Shown here: positions 33,348-41,306 of the stretch, piece after piece | Layout: each line of letters opens with the position of its first letter | Numbering within the stretch: the first letter of the stretch is position 1 | From: Lacisediminimonas sp. | GTDB lineage: Bacteria; Pseudomonadota; Gammaproteobacteria; Burkholderiales; Burkholderiaceae_D | DNA length: 42,040 nucleotides | Assembly (NCBI RefSeq): GCF_030645335.1 | Contig: NZ_JAUSNH010000102.1 | Coordinates: forward strand, 1 to 42,040 | Reading direction: 5' to 3' | Notes under the pieces: model-generated | Databases searched by the model: none | Told to the model about the DNA's origin: nothing | The model's input: only the letters and a program-made list of their open reading frames with translations | Program-made: the position numbers and the translations under genes

Positions 33348-34337
33348 ATGTTCAATCAGACCCAAAAGTTGCCAGCACTGCGCGCCGTATCCTGCGCGGC
33401 CATGACCATGATCCTGCTCGCCTCCTGCGGCGGTGGTGGAAGCGAGACCGGCAGCGATGTGGCGGCGTCGGCATTGGCCTCCGAGAGCAACATCGAGACC
33501 AAGAAAAAATCAACAACAACCACCACGCCGCCAGCGGATACAACGACGCCGCCAGCGGACACCACCACGCCACCAGCGGACACCACCACGCCGCCAGCAA
33601 CGACCACGCCACCACCCGTCACCACGACGCCAGTGGTCAGTGATCCGGCTCCGTATGGACAGACTGCCACTGCCTATACCTTGTCGTTTGCAGACGAGTT
33701 CACCAGTGGCCTGAACAGCAACTTGTGGAATGATCACATCTGGTACGAGTCATCCAATGCAACCAAGAACTACACCGTGGAAAATGGCGCGCTGAAGATC
33801 TGGCCACAACGCGATGCCAGCGGCAACTTCTTCAACCGCACCATCGACACCGATGGCAAGTATTACCAGACCTACGGCTACTTTGAGATCGAAGCCAAGC
33901 TGCCGATCGGCAAGGGCACCTGGCCTGCATTCTGGCTGTTCAACCACATCGATTCGCGGCGTCCGGAAATCGACATCATGGAAGCATATGCCGGTGGCGG
34001 CCCGAACAGCGGCTGGTCTGACGCCAACCTGCATCCGACTGCCTATGGCGCGACGATCTGGCTGGACGCGTCGGTCAACGGCGGCTACAAAATGATCCAG
34101 ACACCGGATTTGTCGGCCGGCTTTCACAAGTACGGACTGAAGTGGGAAGCCAACAAGCAGACCTTCTATTTCGACGGCAAGGAAGTCTTTTCTGCCAACG
34201 TGACCATGGGCGACCCGATGTACCTGATGCTCGACCTCTGGTACGGCAGCGCCAGCGGACAGCCTGACAGCACCACGCCGACTGGCAAGACCAATTCGTA
34301 TGAGGTCAATTACGTTCGTGCCTGGAAGTTCAAGTAA
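33348..34337 (+). CDS. GH16 family glycoside hydrolase lipoprotein, copy 1
   Basis: 329 residues. Lipoprotein signal with lipobox LASC (Cys27) followed by GGGG; a Thr/Pro linker at about 54-97 built from PPADTTT repeats; then a GH16 beta-jelly-roll domain at about 108-329. The catalytic motif EIDIME has nucleophile Glu207 and acid/base Glu212. GH16 enzymes cleave beta-1,3/1,4-glucans or related galactans. In this locus the likely job is trimming or releasing the exopolysaccharide at the cell surface. GAGAGGA lies before the ATG. The downstream paralog lacks the Thr/Pro linker. A terminator follows at 34416. Confidence 0.94.
   Translation: MFNQTQKLPALRAVSCAAMTMILLASCGGGGSETGSDVAASALASESNIETKKKSTTTTTPPADTTTPPADTTTPPADTTTPPATTTPPPVTTTPVVSDPAPYGQTATAYTLSFADEFTSGLNSNLWNDHIWYESSNATKNYTVENGALKIWPQRDASGNFFNRTIDTDGKYYQTYGYFEIEAKLPIGKGTWPAFWLFNHIDSRRPEIDIMEAYAGGGPNSGWSDANLHPTAYGATIWLDASVNGGYKMIQTPDLSAGFHKYGLKWEANKQTFYFDGKEVFSANVTMGDPMYLMLDLWYGSASGQPDSTTPTGKTNSYEVNYVRAWKFK
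33528..33608. repeat. 21-bp tandem repeats encoding the Thr/Pro linker
   Basis: Three 21-bp units (33528, 33549, 33570) plus a shortened 18-bp unit (33591) encode PPADTTT repeats inside the first GH16 gene. Copy number may vary between strains. Confidence 0.8.
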
Positions 34338-34415
34338 GCCAGTGGTCGTGCGTAGTCAGTAGATCGCGTTGCGACTGGGTGTTGATGCTGGCCGCAACGC
34401 TTGGCTTGTACAAAG

Positions 34416-34442
34416 AAAGGCGGCGCCGCGTGCGCCGCTTTT
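34416..34442 (+). terminator. Intrinsic terminator after GH16 copy 1
   Basis: GCGGCGC-CGCGT-GCGCCGC stem flanked by AAAG and TTTT; about 80 bp past the stop. Confidence 0.8.
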
Positions 34443-34666
34443 CCATGGCGCATAGGACTCGTACCGTTGCTTGCCATTCGCTCATCGTCAGTGCGGTCGG
34501 AAGCCGGATATTGTCCCCGGCTGTATTGCCTGGGCCTTAAACATATTTGGAAAAATTTCGGGGGTCGAAGCAGTATTTCGCGGTACGTCAACAACGGTTG
34601 CCCCGGCTTTCATCCGGGGCGTGTTGGCGGAGATCAAGGCGGTCTTGCACAAGCCTGCCTTCACAC

Positions 34667-34678
34667 GAAAGGAGGTGA
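34667..34678 (+). promoter_or_regulatory. 12-nt match to the anti-Shine-Dalgarno sequence, without a start codon
   Basis: GAAAGGAGGTGA would pair without interruption with the 3' end expected for betaproteobacterial 16S rRNA (UCACCUCCUUUC). The following 20 nt contain no ATG, GTG or TTG in position to be translated; the next ATG (34704) is 26 nt away and opens only a 26-codon frame that runs through the terminator. Confidence 0.65.
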
Positions 34679-34730
34679 AAGTTCCGGAAACCCACTCGTT
34701 GTGATGTTTGAAAACTACTCCCTGACTTTT

Positions 34731-34769
34731 GGATTCGGGAAGCGATGCGGCTCCCGAATCCGTTTTTTT
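34731..34769 (+). terminator. Intrinsic terminator of the putative small RNA
   Basis: GGATTCGGGA and TCCCGAATCC form a perfect 10-bp stem around an 11-nt loop, followed by G and seven T. No protein-coding gene precedes it; GH16 copy 1 already has its own terminator 290 bp earlier. Confidence 0.9.
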
Positions 34770-35233
34770 GTTCTGCCAGCATGAAACAGGTGCATTCAAT
34801 TTCTGCTGTCCAGATTTTCAGCCTAGATTTTCTGGACGAAGTATGGATATGAGAAGCCAGGCCATGCTGTGCTGTTGCATGTCAGCGACATTGCACGCCT
34901 GAATTGCTTGCCGCTGGCATGGCTTTCTGGCAGACAGCGAAAAAAATCCCGTTTTTTTTGCCCTGGCACCACCGGTGACTCGCAGTCCTTGTCCTTGCGG
35001 CAGCTACGATTCGCAAGCCATTGAAACCCAAGGGAAAAATTCCTTGCTTGTGGTCAATTGAGCAGCGCAAACACCATTTTCCTTGCGACAAGATTCGATG
35101 TCGCAACGGCAATCTCTTTCTGTGGCCCCTCTTTTCCGGCCGGAACTAATGCTGGCGGGAATGCCTCAGAGCAGCACCTTTACATGAATTGACGCTGATC
35201 AATTCTGTAACAACACAGAGAAAGAGAGAACAC
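34770..35233. other. Leader region of GH16 copy 2
   Basis: 464 bp with no supported gene. It holds inverted repeats GTCCAGA/TCTGGAC (34808-34837) and TTGCGACA/TGTCGCAA (35083-35106). Opposed A7 and T8 runs occur around 34941-34959. A GCTGTTGCATGTCA block at 34871-34884 is shared with the region upstream of GH16 copy 1. No clear promoter was found. Confidence 0.5.
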
Positions 35234-36091
35234 ATGACAAATGCATCCAACACCCTCCGCATCCTTCGCGCCGCCAGTGCTGCTGCCGCTGCCACCGTTA
35301 TTCTCGCTGCCTGTGGCGGTGGTGGCGGTGAGGCTGGCGCGCCGGGTTCCGAAGGCGCCTACGCCAGTACCTCAGGCATGGCCAGTGGAAGCACGGCCAG
35401 TGACGGCCCGGCCGGCCAGGACGCAGCAAGCTACTCGCTGACTTTCAACGATGACTTCGATGGATTCAACGCCAGCGTATGGAATGACAAGATATGGTAC
35501 GAGGCAGCGCCCGGCACCAAGAACTATGAGGTGGAAGACGGCAAGCTGAAGATATGGCCAGAGCGTGATGCCAGCGGCAATTTCTTCAACCGCACCATCG
35601 ATACCGACGGCAAGTACTACCAGACTTATGGCTACTTCGAAGTCGAAGCCAAGCTGCCGGTCGGCAAAGGTACCTGGCCCGCATTCTGGCTGTTCAATCA
35701 CATCGACAATCGACGTCCCGAGATTGACGTCATGGAAGCCTATGCCGGCGGTGGCCCGGACAGTGGCTGGTCGGACGGCAACCTGCATCCGACTGCCTAT
35801 GGCGCAACGATCTGGCTGGACCAGAGCGTGAACGGCGGCTTCAAGATGGTACAGACGCCGGATTTGTCGGCCGGATTCCACAAGTACGGACTGAAGTGGG
35901 AAGCCAACAAGCAGACCTTCTACTTTGACGGCAAGGAAGTGTTCTCGGCGGATGTCTCGATGGGCGATCCGATGTACCTGATGCTCGACCTCTGGTACGG
36001 CAGCGCCAGCGGCCAGCCTGACGGCACAACGCCAACCGGCAAGGGAAATTCCTACGAAGTGAATTACGTGCGGGCCTGGCAGTTCAAGTAA
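35234..36091 (+). CDS. GH16 family glycoside hydrolase lipoprotein, copy 2
   Basis: 285 residues. Lipobox LAAC (Cys27) followed by GGGGG, a short Gly/Ala/Ser linker (about 28-64), and a GH16 domain with EIDVME (nucleophile Glu163, acid/base Glu168). The catalytic domain matches copy 1 at most positions, including an unbroken SAGFHKYGLKWEANKQTFYF block, so the genes arose by tandem duplication. The linkers differ completely. The ATG at 35234 follows an AGAGAG-type ribosome site and gives a correct lipoprotein signal; the longer frame from 35189 would add 15 residues before it. Confidence 0.94.
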   Translation: MTNASNTLRILRAASAAAAATVILAACGGGGGEAGAPGSEGAYASTSGMASGSTASDGPAGQDAASYSLTFNDDFDGFNASVWNDKIWYEAAPGTKNYEVEDGKLKIWPERDASGNFFNRTIDTDGKYYQTYGYFEVEAKLPVGKGTWPAFWLFNHIDNRRPEIDVMEAYAGGGPDSGWSDGNLHPTAYGATIWLDQSVNGGFKMVQTPDLSAGFHKYGLKWEANKQTFYFDGKEVFSADVSMGDPMYLMLDLWYGSASGQPDGTTPTGKGNSYEVNYVRAWQFK

Positions 36092-36135
36092 TGCGCTAAG
36101 GCCGTCATGCAGCAAGCCGCGCTCGCGCGGGATCC

Positions 36136-36163
36136 GAAGGCCAGCGATTTTTCGCTGGCCTTC
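36136..36163. terminator. Hairpin terminator between GH16 copy 2 and the convergent glycosyltransferase
   Basis: GAAGGCCAGCGA and TCGCTGGCCTTC, a 12-bp perfect stem around TTTT. The T-tract after it is short, so it may work in both directions with modest efficiency. Confidence 0.7.
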
Positions 36164-36223
36164 TTGCGTGCCGCTGCTGCAATGGTCATGGCCGGTACCC
36201 AGGCGCGGCAACGAGCATCACGT

Positions 36224-37489
36224 TCAGAGCAGGGCGGTGCGGAAGCGCAGCGAACCCACCAGCCGCCAGAAAACCGCTGCCGGCGGTATCAGTGCCGAGG
36301 TGACCACCATTTCTGCGATATGCGAAGGCGTGCGGACCGTGTCTTTCAGCCGCGCCAGGCAAATGCGGGCCGATAGCGACAGCCAGGTCAGGCCGGCAAT
36401 CGCCGCGACACCGGCACTGCCGGCAAGCAGCGCGCCGCCGCCGACCAGCATGCTCAGTACGATCAGGTAATAGTCCCAGCGCGACTGGCCACGGATCTTT
36501 TGGCGGTAAAGCGCCGGATGCTTCTTGTAGAGCAGCGCATCGGACAGGATTTTCTTTTGCTGCTGCACGCTGATTCCCCAACTCGCGGCACGGATCGGGT
36601 GCACCACCACCGCCGCCGGCGCATGCACAATGCGGCCGTCCCGGGCGAGCAGCCGGAAATACAGGTCGGCGTCTTCGCCCCATGCGTGGCGGAAGCGCTC
36701 GTCGAACCCGCCGACTTCTTCCAGCACGTAGCGCGGACAAAAACAATTGGCAGTGGCGAACTCGGCCGTCTCCCGTCCCTTGGCGTCGCGCTGGTAGTCG
36801 GTTGGCGTGCCTTCCAGCGGCATCACGATGCGGCCCCGGACTGCCAGCACATTGTCATCGAATGCGCGCATGCCGGCCAGTAGCCAGTCCGGCTGCGGAA
36901 TCGCGTCGTCATCGGTGAAGGCAATGATGCTGCCGCGCGCCGCCTTCCAGCCGCAATTGCGCGCCGCCGCCGGTCCGTGCGGGCCGGGATTGGCAATGTA
37001 ATGGATGCGCGGCCCGACAGTGCGCAGGCGCGCCGACCAGTTCGCCACTACCTCCCGGGTTGCCACGCAGGGCCGATCGTCCACCACAATGATTTCATAG
37101 CGGGACGGCGGGAAGTGCTGCGCGCCGAGCGCTGCCAGGCATCGATCGAGCAACTGCGGCCGGGCGCAGGTAGGCACCACGACCGTGACCGGAATCATCG
37201 CCTCGGCGGCAAGCACGCTGTCCCCGGTCTCCATCCGGCGCTGTGCGGCCGATGTCGCCGAACGCTGGTGTTTGCGCTCATGCGACTCCTGGTACTCGCG
37301 CAAGTCATGCAAATCACGCAAATCACGCAAATCACACAATTCATGGAAGGCGGACGGCCTGCCCAACTGCCGCAGGCGGCGCTGCCGTTCGATCGGAATG
37401 ACTTGTCCCATAGGATTTGCTGCCGCTGTGTTGCCTGCGCGCGCTGGCGTCGAAGCCTGATGCCTGGCGCTGATACCGGACACCGGCAT
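36224..37489 (-). CDS. Family 2 glycosyltransferase with C-terminal membrane helices
   Basis: 421 residues. The GT-A domain starts at about residue 99 (IPVTVVVPTCARP), with IIVVDDRP, the metal-binding AFTDDDAIPQPDWL and acceptor-side GEDADLYFRLL. Hydrophobic segments near the end (about 341-375 and 392-412) anchor it to the inner membrane. The first ~95 residues are atypical: basic, with a repeated DLRDLRDLHDLRE stretch encoded by 9-bp tandem repeats. No ribosome site marks the start; ATGs at 37489, 37411 and 37234 are possible. It probably adds a sugar to the exopolysaccharide repeat unit; sugar and linkage are unknown. It converges on GH16 copy 2. Confidence 0.88.
   Translation of the reverse strand: MPVSGISARHQASTPARAGNTAAANPMGQVIPIERQRRLRQLGRPSAFHELCDLRDLRDLHDLREYQESHERKHQRSATSAAQRRMETGDSVLAAEAMIPVTVVVPTCARPQLLDRCLAALGAQHFPPSRYEIIVVDDRPCVATREVVANWSARLRTVGPRIHYIANPGPHGPAAARNCGWKAARGSIIAFTDDDAIPQPDWLLAGMRAFDDNVLAVRGRIVMPLEGTPTDYQRDAKGRETAEFATANCFCPRYVLEEVGGFDERFRHAWGEDADLYFRLLARDGRIVHAPAAVVVHPIRAASWGISVQQQKKILSDALLYKKHPALYRQKIRGQSRWDYYLIVLSMLVGGGALLAGSAGVAAIAGLTWLSLSARICLARLKDTVRTPSHIAEMVVTSALIPPAAVFWRLVGSLRFRTALL
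37300..37344. repeat. 9-bp tandem repeats inside the glycosyltransferase gene
   Basis: Five units of 9 bp: GCAAGTCAT, three exact GCAAATCAC, then ACAATTCAT. They encode the DLR-type repeat on the minus strand and keep the frame. Possible slippage site. Confidence 0.75.
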
Positions 37490-37814
37490 TTTCTGCGCCG
37501 ATGCAAACGTACAGTCATGACAGACAGGCTGTAGCCGGCCGTGTTCCGGGTAATCGTGCCGCGCGTGCGGGAGATCAATCCGTGGCGGGACCGGTGCGTG
37601 GACGAAGCGCCGCGCCGGCCCGCCAGTGCGGTCCGCTGGTGTTTCTTGCAGGACCGCTCACTGTCTTTTGCGCCTGGCTTTATCTCCTGCGCTGCGATTC
37701 CCGCCGTTCTTCTGCGCAGCGTCGTCATCGGCAAGAAACTTTGGCTTGCCCGCGCGCTCAATATCACTGAGGTGTGGTGTGCACCCGGAGCCTGCATCAT
37801 CAAAGGAGTTCATC
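37490..37814. other. Intergenic region between the glycosyltransferase and SRPBCC-Hsp20 genes
   Basis: 325 bp (longer if the glycosyltransferase starts at 37411 or 37234). It holds divergent promoters by position. I searched for a sigma-32 heat-shock promoter before the Hsp20 fusion and found no convincing match. No RNA gene or repeat was seen. Confidence 0.4.
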
Positions 37815-39014
37815 ATGGCAAGAGTCGAACAATCGATCGACGTCAACGTACCGCTGTCGGCCGCCTACAATCAATGGACCCAGTTCGAAGACTTTCCGCG
37901 CTTTATGGATGGCGTGCGGGAGGTGCGGCAACTCGACGACGCACACCTGCACTGGCGCGCGCAGCGCCACGGACGCGAAGTGGAGTGGGATTCCGAGATC
38001 ACGCAACAGGTACCCGACCAGCGCATCGAATGGCGCGATGTCAGCCAGCCCCATCATAGTGGCAGCATCATCTTCCAGCCGCTGGGTAGCGACCGCGCGC
38101 GGGTCAGGATGACGATGGAGTTTGAACCGGCGGCCAGCGGACAGGGCTCGGACCCGCAGGAAATCGCCACCCGGGTCGGACAGGATCTGGAACGTTTCAA
38201 GCGACTGATCGAAGCTCGCGGGCACGAGTCGGGCGCCTGGCGCGGCGAGATACATCAATCGCGCAGCACGCCCGAATCGGCCTTGCACGAGCAAACAGAA
38301 GACGACCAGCGAACCATCGGCCAGACCGCCAGTGAGCGTCAGCAAGGCGGATCCGCCACTCACCCGTCGGGACGCTGGGAATCATGGACCGACGAGAGCG
38401 CCTTCGGCGGCACACCCGGCCGCCCGCCGGACGCCGCCGCATCGGCTTCCGGGCCGCGCCAGGCGCAGACGGAGCAGCCGGGCGGCATGGGCGCCGGTGC
38501 TGCCGGTGCATCTGCCGGCCTTGGCGGCGCACAGGCATGGCTGCGCAATCAGTTCCCGCGACTGGAAGAGCCGATCGGCATGATGCGCCGCATGTCCGAA
38601 GAAATGGACCAGTTGTTCGAGCGCTTCATCGGCCGCCCGATCGCGTCGCGTTTTGGGCAGGGGCAGGGCGGGGTGGCCGGCAAGTGGATGCCGCAAGTGG
38701 AAGTCGTGCAGCAAGACGACGCGCTGCTGGTCAGCGCCGATTTGCCCGGCATCAGGCGCGAGGACATCAGTATCGAGGTACTGCACGACCGGCTCACGAT
38801 CGAGGGCGAACGGCGCGAACAGGTGGCGCAGCCGAAAACGGGCGAAGGCTACCGGCGCTCCGAGCGCTGTTACGGCCGTTTCTACCGGATGATTCCGCTG
38901 CCACACGGTGTCGACCCCGACCATGCCCGCGCCAGCTTGCAGGACGGCGTGCTGGAGGTGCGCATACCGATGCCGGCTGCTGCGCGCCAGCCACATCGGG
39001 TTGATATCGGCTAA
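37815..39014 (+). CDS. SRPBCC-domain/Hsp20 small heat-shock fusion protein
   Basis: 399 residues with two unrelated domains. Residues 1-135 are an SRPBCC (START/cyclase-like) domain: VEQSIDVNVPLSAAYNQW, FEDFPRFMDGV, then IEWRDVSQPHHSG and a C-terminal helix DLERFKRLIEARG. Residues about 136-240 are a disordered Gly/Ser/Gln linker. Residues 241-399 are a small heat-shock protein with an alpha-crystallin domain (PQVEVVQQDDALLVSADLPG; GRFYRMIPLPHGV; the A-x-x-x-x-G-V-L signature as ASLQDGVLEVRIP). AAAGGAG lies 6 nt before the ATG, and the frame is continuous with no internal ribosome site. Hsp20 proteins hold unfolding clients; the SRPBCC part could add a hydrophobic-ligand pocket. Function of the combination is unknown. 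Confidence 0.88.
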   Translation: MARVEQSIDVNVPLSAAYNQWTQFEDFPRFMDGVREVRQLDDAHLHWRAQRHGREVEWDSEITQQVPDQRIEWRDVSQPHHSGSIIFQPLGSDRARVRMTMEFEPAASGQGSDPQEIATRVGQDLERFKRLIEARGHESGAWRGEIHQSRSTPESALHEQTEDDQRTIGQTASERQQGGSATHPSGRWESWTDESAFGGTPGRPPDAAASASGPRQAQTEQPGGMGAGAAGASAGLGGAQAWLRNQFPRLEEPIGMMRRMSEEMDQLFERFIGRPIASRFGQGQGGVAGKWMPQVEVVQQDDALLVSADLPGIRREDISIEVLHDRLTIEGERREQVAQPKTGEGYRRSERCYGRFYRMIPLPHGVDPDHARASLQDGVLEVRIPMPAAARQPHRVDIG

Positions 39015-39134
39015 CGGTATTGAGCAGGTGCGCGCCTGGTCTTGCTTGTTCCGCTATGCGGCCGTGCCGATCACCGGCACAGGTTGCGGGGCGTGCGGGC
39101 AGGTCTTGATGGTTTGCCAATGCCGGAGGTCAGC

Positions 39135-39353
39135 ATGAACAGGCAGTCGATCGGTGTCGCATGCCTGGCCGGCATGTTGCTGTTGGCCGGGTGTGACAGC
39201 AAGTCCCCTGAACGGCCGGGCAATCCGTTGCCGCCGCAAAAGCCGCCTGCGCCCAAGCTCGGTGGGGGAGCGCCGCAGCTGGCGCAGGGGATATCGCCAG
39301 GTGGGACCATCATCCATCGCCACACGCTGGCTGGCAACGGCAGCCAGTGCTAG
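39135..39353 (+). CDS. Small proline-rich lipoprotein
   Basis: 72 residues. Type II signal peptide with lipobox LAGC (Cys20), then a Pro/Lys/Gly-rich mature part of about 52 residues (NPLPPQKPPAPKLGGG) with no recognisable domain. GGAGG lies 6 nt before the ATG at 39135; the longer frame from 39042 has no such site. It ends 10 bp before the convergent amidohydrolase gene. Role unknown. Confidence 0.75.
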   Translation: MNRQSIGVACLAGMLLLAGCDSKSPERPGNPLPPQKPPAPKLGGGAPQLAQGISPGGTIIHRHTLAGNGSQC

Positions 39354-39363
39354 CGTGCCCGTG

Positions 39364-40056
39364 TCAAGGGCCCGGATGCAAGAGCGCCGCCAGTGTCTGC
39401 ACCAACGCGCCGCGCACCGCAACATCGGCGAGGGCATCGTGCCGCACTTCCAGCTCGATCCCGGCATAGCGCGGATCGGGAAAGCGCCCGCGCAGCGTCG
39501 TGATCAAGCCGTCATCCACGCCCAGGTAGGGATAATTCAGACGCACCGTCAGTGCCGGCATCCGCTGCGCCAGTGACTGTTGCCATGTCCGGCACGCGAT
39601 CAACTCGGTGTGGCGCACCGGATCGAACAGCAGGCCGACCTCGGCCGTCCTTTGCCGGCCGTCGATTTCCCTGGCAAAGCTGTGACAGGACAAATGCAGC
39701 ACATGCCGGCCGCCCCCGATGGCCGCTGCAATCGAGTGTTCGACCGCTGCCCGGTACGGGTGGTAATAGCGATCCAGGATATCGTCCTGGACCGCAGGGT
39801 CGAGTGCAGCCGTGATCGGCGAGAAGTGCCCGGGATGGCCGACCGAGCGGTTCAGGTCAACCAGCAAGCGGCTCACCACACAATAATGATGGTCGCCGCC
39901 CAGTGCCTCCGACATTTCGCGCGCCAGTCGCAGCGCCCCCTTGTCATAGCCCTGGTGGCTGTGCAGCAGTTGCCAATGCTCGCGAAACAGCGGGCGAAAG
40001 CGGGACGGCACGCGATTGCCGCCATGCTCGCAACTGACCACGACGAAGCGCTTCAT
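39364..40056 (-). CDS. N-formylglutamate amidohydrolase family protein
   Basis: 230 residues of the N-formylglutamate deformylase family, zinc-dependent hydrolases. The N-terminus FVVVSCEHGGNRVP has the metal-site Glu10 and His11; further motifs are VVSRLLVDLNRSVGHPG and HLSCHSF. The ATG at 40056 overlaps the stop of the upstream ligase (ATGA), so the genes are translationally coupled; the longer frame from 40251 lies inside that ligase. No histidine-utilisation genes are nearby, so a histidine-degradation role is unlikely. With two amide-forming ligases it probably hydrolyses an amide or formyl group on their product. Confidence 0.9.
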   Translation of the reverse strand: MKRFVVVSCEHGGNRVPSRFRPLFREHWQLLHSHQGYDKGALRLAREMSEALGGDHHYCVVSRLLVDLNRSVGHPGHFSPITAALDPAVQDDILDRYYHPYRAAVEHSIAAAIGGGRHVLHLSCHSFAREIDGRQRTAEVGLLFDPVRHTELIACRTWQQSLAQRMPALTVRLNYPYLGVDDGLITTLRGRFPDPRYAGIELEVRHDALADVAVRGALVQTLAALLHPGP

Positions 40057-41306
40057 CTGGCGCGCTCCGACGGCGCGAACATGCGCGCGCCATCCAGGCA
40101 ATCGCACAGTTCGCGATACACCGACACCAGCCGGGCGTGGCTGGTGTCGCCGTCCAGCGCGCGCAGGATGCGGCGCGCCAGCGGGCCATGCTCCAGGATT
40201 GTCCGCAGGCTTTGCTGAGTGGCATCGCCGGACCGGTCGTGGCGATCGCATCGGGCCGCCAGCAAACGCAGCAGTTCACCGGCCGCGCATGCCGACACGT
40301 CGGCGCCCAGCAGCCACAGGTATTGTGCATTGTCGACCAGTGCCTGGTCGGCGTCTTGCACACAGGCGTCGAAGATTGCCGCCAGCGCGGCAGTCGGTAT
40401 TGCCTGCTGCTCGGTCAGCGGTATGCCGCATTGGTACAAGCAGCGCACCATGCCGATCACGGCGCCGGCAATGGCCAGGTCGGCGTAGATGGTTTCCTGC
40501 GTATCGAGTACGCGAATTTCAATCGTGCTGCGGTCGAAGCGGGCAATTGCGCCGCGTGAATTGAGCCATTCCTGTTGCAGGATGCCTTGCGGATCGTGCG
40601 CCGCAATGTCGCGGTACATCGGAGCCAGTACCTGTCGCTCATAGTCGGCTCGGCTGCTGGCGTTGTCGGGAATGATGGCGCCGGCAATCGACGCAAATTC
40701 ATCGGCGTTATGCGCATAGGCCTGCATCCGGTAGTCCAGTGCGCTCTGCCGCCGGCCGTCGGCAAGCGGCGAACTCGCGGCCAGCGCCGGCAACAGCGGC
40801 AGCACCAGGCGGACTGCCGCATGCAGGCGGGCAAATTCGTCGTCGCCGCGGAAAGGCAGGTTGACATGCAGGCTTTGCAGGTTGGCCCAGCCGTGCGAGC
40901 GACACTGGAAGATGCGGTCATAGGCAGCGTACAGATCGGCATTGTCATGCGGCCAGATGTGCATCTGGGTCCGCGGGTCCATCCACGGATGCATGGCGGT
41001 TGGCATCAGGCGTGCGCGAAAGTGCCCGAGCATGCGGTTCAGGTAGCGTATCTCGCGCTGGAATGCAGTTGGCAACTGCGCCAGCGGCGTGTGCGGGTCC
41101 AGGCTCTTGATCTCGATGACGTGCAGCGCCATTTCATTGGACCAGCCCAGTATGCCGCGCTGCAACTCGTTGACCTGCGTTCCGGCTTCAGTTTGCAATA
41201 CGCGGTCGGCGATGGGCAGTGGGTCCAGCGTATCGATATCGACGATCATCAGTTCGATTTCGATTCCCTGGGCTGAAAACGCCGGCAGCGCGCGTGCCGC
41301 TGTCAT
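40053..41306 (-). CDS. GCS2-type carboxylate-amine ligase
   Basis: 417 residues, glutamate-cysteine-ligase-2 fold (YbdK/GshA-like amidoligase). The ATP/metal motif GIEIELMI is at 14-21 with Glu16 and Glu18. Further family marks are NEMALHVIEIKSLDP, LQSLHVNLPF and STIEIRVLDTQET. It joins a carboxylate to an amine with ATP; the substrate pair is unknown and need not be glutamate and cysteine. It overlaps both neighbours by 4 bp (ATGA), so the three genes form one operon. Confidence 0.88.
   Translation of the reverse strand: MTAARALPAFSAQGIEIELMIVDIDTLDPLPIADRVLQTEAGTQVNELQRGILGWSNEMALHVIEIKSLDPHTPLAQLPTAFQREIRYLNRMLGHFRARLMPTAMHPWMDPRTQMHIWPHDNADLYAAYDRIFQCRSHGWANLQSLHVNLPFRGDDEFARLHAAVRLVLPLLPALAASSPLADGRRQSALDYRMQAYAHNADEFASIAGAIIPDNASSRADYERQVLAPMYRDIAAHDPQGILQQEWLNSRGAIARFDRSTIEIRVLDTQETIYADLAIAGAVIGMVRCLYQCGIPLTEQQAIPTAALAAIFDACVQDADQALVDNAQYLWLLGADVSACAAGELLRLLAARCDRHDRSGDATQQSLRTILEHGPLARRILRALDGDTSHARLVSVYRELCDCLDGARMFAPSERAR

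Larger units (their letters stand above)
34600..34769 (+). ncRNA. Putative structured small RNA with an orphan Shine-Dalgarno-like motif
   Basis: The segment between the GH16 genes has the layout of a small RNA. A hairpin GCCCCGG/CCGGGGC (34600-34620) is followed by a long hairpin (34636-34661, ten Watson-Crick pairs, one G-U, one mismatch, GCAC loop). Next comes an unpaired stretch holding GAAAGGAGGTGA (34667-34678), then about 50 nt, then a 10-bp intrinsic terminator (34731-34769). No start codon lies at a usable distance from the motif, and overlapping frames on both strands resemble no protein. The 5' end and promoter were not identified. From memory, the motif and layout recall the betaproteobacterial toxic small RNAs that carry a ribosome-binding-like motif; membership needs a covariance-model search. 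Confidence 0.6.

Noticed and set aside
34401-34784. 127-codon frame between the GH16 genes
   Set aside because: It runs through two intrinsic terminators and two hairpins, starts without a ribosome site and resembles no protein; an RNA explanation fits better.
34488-34799. 103-codon minus-strand frame between the GH16 genes
   Set aside because: It spans the same structured segment; the U-tract orientation shows transcription is on the plus strand.
37300-37344. Possible CRISPR-like or iteron repeat
   Set aside because: Units are only 9 bp, contiguous, without spacers, and lie in frame inside a coding region.
37700-37800. Sigma-32 heat-shock promoter before the SRPBCC-Hsp20 gene
   Set aside because: No pair close to CTTGAA and CCCCAT with proper spacing; the nearest TTGGCTT/CAATAT combination is too weak.
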